This document shows positions 54,328 through 56,509 of a stretch of 56,509 nucleotides of DNA, piece by piece. Position numbers and translations under genes: made by a program. Within the stretch, counting starts at the first letter, position 1. Each line of letters opens with the position of its first letter. The notes under the pieces were generated by a model. It was not told the origin of the DNA. It did no database searches and saw nothing but the letters and a program-made list of their open reading frames with translations. This DNA comes from an uncultured Bacteroidales bacterium (GTDB taxonomy: Bacteria > Bacteroidota > Bacteroidia > Bacteroidales > UBA932), in assembly GCA_934678915.1 (NCBI GenBank), contig CAKUSF010000001.1:1-56509 (forward strand). The letters are read 5' to 3'.

Positions 54328-55803
54328 ATGGACTGTCCTGAAAAAGGCAGCCGTGCCTATCTGTTTTCAATTGTATTGGTTGCCGTGCTGGGAGGACTGC
54401 TGTTCGGTTACGACACAGCGGTCATCTCCGGTGCGGAGAAAGGTTTGGAGGCGTTCTTCAGGGGCGCCTCAGACTTCACCTACTCGAACTTCCTACACGG
54501 GTTCACATCATCCAGCGCCCTGATCGGTTGCGTCATAGGAAGTGCCCTTTCCGGATTGTTTGCCACAAGATTTGGACGCAAGCGTTCCCTCATTATTGCG
54601 GGAATATGCTTCTTCATCTCCGCGTGGGGTAGCATGTGCCCGGAAATGTACGGAATCCTGCCGGTAGGCAAGCCGTCTCTCACCCTTCTTTGGATCTTCA
54701 ATTTTTACAGAGTCCTTGGTGGAGTAGGAGTGGGAATAGCTTCTGCCATCTGTCCGATGTACATCGGTGAGGTGGCTCCGAGTGGCATCCGTGGAATGCT
54801 CGTGAGCTGGAACCAGTTCGCGATCATCTTCGGCCAGTTGGTGGTCTATTTCGTTAACCTGCTGATTCTTGGCAGTCACGCCAATCCTATTTATGATGCA
54901 GCGGGAGCTATCGCTAATGCTTTGGATGCCCGGTGGACAATTGAGACCGGATGGCGCTACATGTTCGGTTCTGAGTGTGTTCCTGCGGCTTTGTTCACGG
55001 TGCTGATTTGTTTTGTTCCAGAGACTCCGCGTTATCTTGTGATGACTGGGAAGCAGGACAAAGCTCTTTCAGTCCTGTCGAGAATCAACGGTCTCGGCAC
55101 TGCGAAGGAAATCCTTGCTGACATCCAGGGAACTCTTACCGAGAAGAAAGAGAAACTCTTCTCCTATGGCTTCATGTGCATATTCATTGGCATCATGCTC
55201 AGCGTCTTCCAGCAGGCTGTCGGCATCAACGCGGTTCTTTACTATGCTCCAAGAATATTCCAGGACATGGGAATGAGCAACCCTATGGTGCAGACCGTGA
55301 TCATGGGAGTCGTGAACATCGCGTTCACCCTTCTCGCTGTGTTCACCGTCGAGAAGTGGGGCCGTCGTCCACTGCTCATCTGGGGGTCGATTGGTATGGC
55401 TATCGGTGCTTTCGGTGTTGCCTTGACTTTCGGCAACGAAGCCTTGAGTTTCATCACGATGATCAGCATCATGGTCTACAGTGCTTCCTTCATGTTCAGT
55501 TGGGGCCCGATCTGCTGGGTTCTCATCGCAGAGATATTCCCGAACACCATCCGCGGTGCTGCTGTCGCGATCGCTGTGGCCTTCCAGTGGATCTTCAACT
55601 TCATCGTCAGCTCGACTTTCGTGCCTATGTTCAACATGCACCTCACAGCAGGTGATGATTTCGGCCACTGGTTCACCTACGGTCTCTACGGCACCATCTG
55701 CGTCATTGCAGCCATCTTCGTCTGGCGTCTAGTCCCAGAGACCAAAGGCAAGACCCTAGAGGACATGTCCCGCCTCTGGCGAAAAGACACTGCCCGGAAC
55801 TAA
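54328..55803 (+). CDS. xylE: D-xylose/proton symporter, MFS sugar porter
   Basis: A 491-residue inner-membrane protein with 12 predicted helices and the sugar porter signatures: GGLLFGYDTAVISGAEKG, RFGRKRSL after helix 2, VPETPRYL at the end of helix 6, KWGRRPLL and VPETKGKTLEDM near the C-terminus. QQAVGINAVLYYAPRI lines the sugar site. It takes up xylose released in the periplasm. It begins three bases after xylA and ends the operon. Confidence 0.92.
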   Translation: MDCPEKGSRAYLFSIVLVAVLGGLLFGYDTAVISGAEKGLEAFFRGASDFTYSNFLHGFTSSSALIGCVIGSALSGLFATRFGRKRSLIIAGICFFISAWGSMCPEMYGILPVGKPSLTLLWIFNFYRVLGGVGVGIASAICPMYIGEVAPSGIRGMLVSWNQFAIIFGQLVVYFVNLLILGSHANPIYDAAGAIANALDARWTIETGWRYMFGSECVPAALFTVLICFVPETPRYLVMTGKQDKALSVLSRINGLGTAKEILADIQGTLTEKKEKLFSYGFMCIFIGIMLSVFQQAVGINAVLYYAPRIFQDMGMSNPMVQTVIMGVVNIAFTLLAVFTVEKWGRRPLLIWGSIGMAIGAFGVALTFGNEALSFITMISIMVYSASFMFSWGPICWVLIAEIFPNTIRGAAVAIAVAFQWIFNFIVSSTFVPMFNMHLTAGDDFGHWFTYGLYGTICVIAAIFVWRLVPETKGKTLEDMSRLWRKDTARN

Positions 55804-55828
55804 AGATTGTTTTTAGAATCTGTTGTTG

Positions 55829-55865
55829 AATCGGCCTCAGTTTCGCTCTGGAACCGATTTTTTAT
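55829..55865 (+). terminator. Terminator of the xylose operon
   Basis: AATCGG (55829-55834) pairs with CCGATT (55854-55859), followed by a T-rich stretch. It lies 25 bases past the xylE stop. Confidence 0.6.
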
Positions 55866-55887
55866 TTTTCGGTTTTTGCTTCTTAAC

Positions 55888-55916
55888 CGTGCGCAGATTC
55901 GCCCATCTTGCGCACG
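55888..55916. repeat. Single copy of the GTGCG/CGCAC hairpin repeat
   Basis: CGTGCGCA (55888-55895) and TGCGCACG (55909-55916) form a perfect 8-bp stem that extends to 11 pairs with one bulge. The core matches the hairpins at 5253-5448, about 50 kb away. Confidence 0.65.
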
Positions 55917-55924
55917 AAGTTGTG

Positions 55925-55956
55925 TTTTGACTGGTAAAAAATATTCGCTATCTTTG
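55925..55956 (+). promoter_or_regulatory. Promoter of element C
   Basis: TTTTG (55925-55929), 19 bases, TATCTTTG (55949-55956): an ideal Bacteroidetes promoter. Confidence 0.72.
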
Positions 55957-56027
55957 TGACTGTCATTTGTAATGACCGTTGGACAAACAAGGCAGGTGTC
56001 TGATCCCTTTTTAAGATGCCTGCCTTT
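55957..56027 (+). ncRNA. Leader unit of element C (two-hairpin RNA)
   Basis: A first stem GTCATT-TGT-AATGAC is followed by a longer hairpin, AAGGCAGGTGTCT (55989-56001) with AGATGCCTGCCTT, loop GATCCCTTTTTA. The order, spacing and CCCT loop match units A and B although the stems differ in sequence. It could end a short RNA or control read-through into the small ORF. ACCGGGGGAA (56036-56045) can pair with TTCCCTCGGT (56297-56306) behind the ORF. Confidence 0.55.
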
Positions 56028-56098
56028 GGATTTCTACCGGGGGAAGGTGGTTTGCGAGGGGGAGCCGATAGTTCTTACATCCAACGGTATATTTATAA

Positions 56099-56239
56099 AT
56101 GAAAAAGAGAATCTATCTTGAGCTCCGTATTGAGACCTCCGTCAGAGTTGAGGTCATCAGGCTTGTCAAGGTCAAGGCGTACAAGCGCGTCCGTTTTGGC
56201 AAGGTTGAGAAAGTTAGGAGTCACTATCGTATGGTATAA
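56099..56239 (+). CDS. Small basic protein, element copy C
   Basis: A 46-codon frame from ATG 56099 to TAA 56237-56239. It begins MKKRIYLELRIETS, continues VRVEVIRLVKVKAYKRVRFG, then KVEKVRSHYRMV. It has 15 Lys/Arg against 4 Glu, alternating hydrophobic and charged residues, and no signal peptide. It aligns to copies A and B without gaps through the core. It is the most complete copy: promoter, leader hairpins, ORF and a 3' hairpin with T run. It lies about 235 bases upstream of rplU and in the same direction. No known family is recognised; a ribosome- or RNA-binding role is only a guess from charge and context. Confidence 0.68.
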   Translation: MKKRIYLELRIETSVRVEVIRLVKVKAYKRVRFGKVEKVRSHYRMV

Positions 56240-56240
56240 A

Positions 56241-56312
56241 GGGTGCCATCGTTAGCCCGATGACTGGCTTTGTGCCCCTTGTGGCACTCTACTCTATTCC
56301 CTCGGTTTTTTA
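56241..56312 (+). terminator. 3' hairpins and closing stem of element C
   Basis: CATCG-TTAGCC-CGATG and GTGCC-CCTT-GGCAC are two short hairpins behind the stop codon. TTCCCTCGGT plus a T run (56297-56312) can pair over ten positions, one G-U, with ACCGGGGGAA at 56036-56045. Confidence 0.5.
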
Positions 56313-56354
56313 CAATAAGACCAATAAGACCCCAATAAGACCTTTTGCGAAATA

Positions 56355-56475
56355 TTTTGCGGATTGGGGGATTTTGCGTAAATTTGCGGTCTGTTTGATG
56401 GTCGTGGAGCTCCAGAAGTTCCGTGCCGAGGGTACGGGCGCTTGCGGCTGAAACTTAATAAAGTTTTGTTTTTTT
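56355..56475 (+). promoter_or_regulatory. Promoter and structured leader of rplU
   Basis: TTTTG (56355-56359), 19 bases, TAAATTTG (56379-56386). The leader of about 85 nt has the palindrome GGAGCTCC, a CCGT...ACGG stem and a GCGCTTGC hairpin, followed by an AT-rich start region. Ribosomal protein operons are often controlled through such leaders. Confidence 0.55.
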
Positions 56476-56509
56476 ATGTACGCAATTGTTGACATTGCAG
56501 GACAGCAGT
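56476..56509 (+). CDS. rplU: 50S ribosomal protein bL21, first 11 codons
   Basis: ATG 56476 begins MYAIVDIAGQQ, the conserved start of bL21 (commonly MYAIV-IAGQQ followed by the rest of the protein). The gene runs off the right edge. In bacteria rplU is normally followed by rpmA. Confidence 0.85.
   Translation, partial: MYAIVDIAGQQ

Noticed and set aside
55069-55668. 199-residue antisense frame opposite the xylose symporter
   Set aside because: Its His/Asp/Glu-rich composition is what the reverse complement of a conserved membrane protein gene gives.

Overview
The window looks like chromosomal DNA from a glycan-degrading member of the Bacteroidales, probably an uncultured gut or rumen lineage. 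Support: promoters of the TTTG-N19-TAnnTTTG type, a SusC/SusD pair, many signal-peptide glycoside hydrolases, the Bacteroidetes atpF-H-A-G order, and a Bacteroides-like xylose operon (Nudix regulator, xylulokinase, xylose isomerase, MFS symporter). The species cannot be named from sequence alone.

Layout. 1-3557: end of the F-type ATP synthase operon, with an atpG swollen by in-frame short repeats. 3503-3841: a first copy (A) of a small repeated element. 3901-5247: NamZ-type muramidase, followed by a cluster of palindromic hairpins. 5751-11337: GH127 and a giant AsmA-like protein, divergently transcribed. 11482-12893: tRNA-Leu, element copy B, decayed DNA and rpsU. 13035-14986: an ATPase and a sirtuin. 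15082-48006: a polysaccharide utilization locus of 17 co-directional genes: GH2, GH71/99-like, GH92, GH38, a GH95 fusion, GH3, GH43, GH31, a DUF4988 lipoprotein, SusC, SusD, a DUF3823 lipoprotein, GH71/99-like, GH43, a DUF5703 protein and GH71/99-like. 48017-50533: a membrane-spanning LamG/Kelch/winged-helix/BTAD regulator on the opposite strand. 50758-55803: the xylose operon. 55888-56509: a hairpin repeat, element copy C, and the start of rplU.

How the genes work together. The locus pairs alpha-mannoside-type enzymes (GH38, GH92, three GH99-like) with xyloside-type enzymes (GH3, two GH43, GH31) next to a D-xylose catabolic operon. The target is therefore probably a xylose-bearing mannan such as fungal glucuronoxylomannan. 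Xyloglucan-like side chains are an alternative because GH2, GH31, GH43, GH3 and GH95 also occur in xyloglucan loci. SusC/D import oligosaccharides, periplasmic enzymes finish them, and xylR-xylB-xylA-xylE handle free xylose. The regulator and xylR share one divergent promoter region holding two palindromes, which suggests coupled control.

The most novel signal is the small element present at three places (A near atpG, B near rpsU, C just before rplU). Each copy has a TAnnTTTG promoter, a short two-hairpin leader ending in a terminator-like stem with a CCCT loop, a G-rich spacer, and a 43-57 codon open frame for a very basic, beta-alternating protein. Copies B and C differ mostly at synonymous positions, and the hairpin stems change sequence while staying paired, so both the protein and the RNA appear to be conserved.
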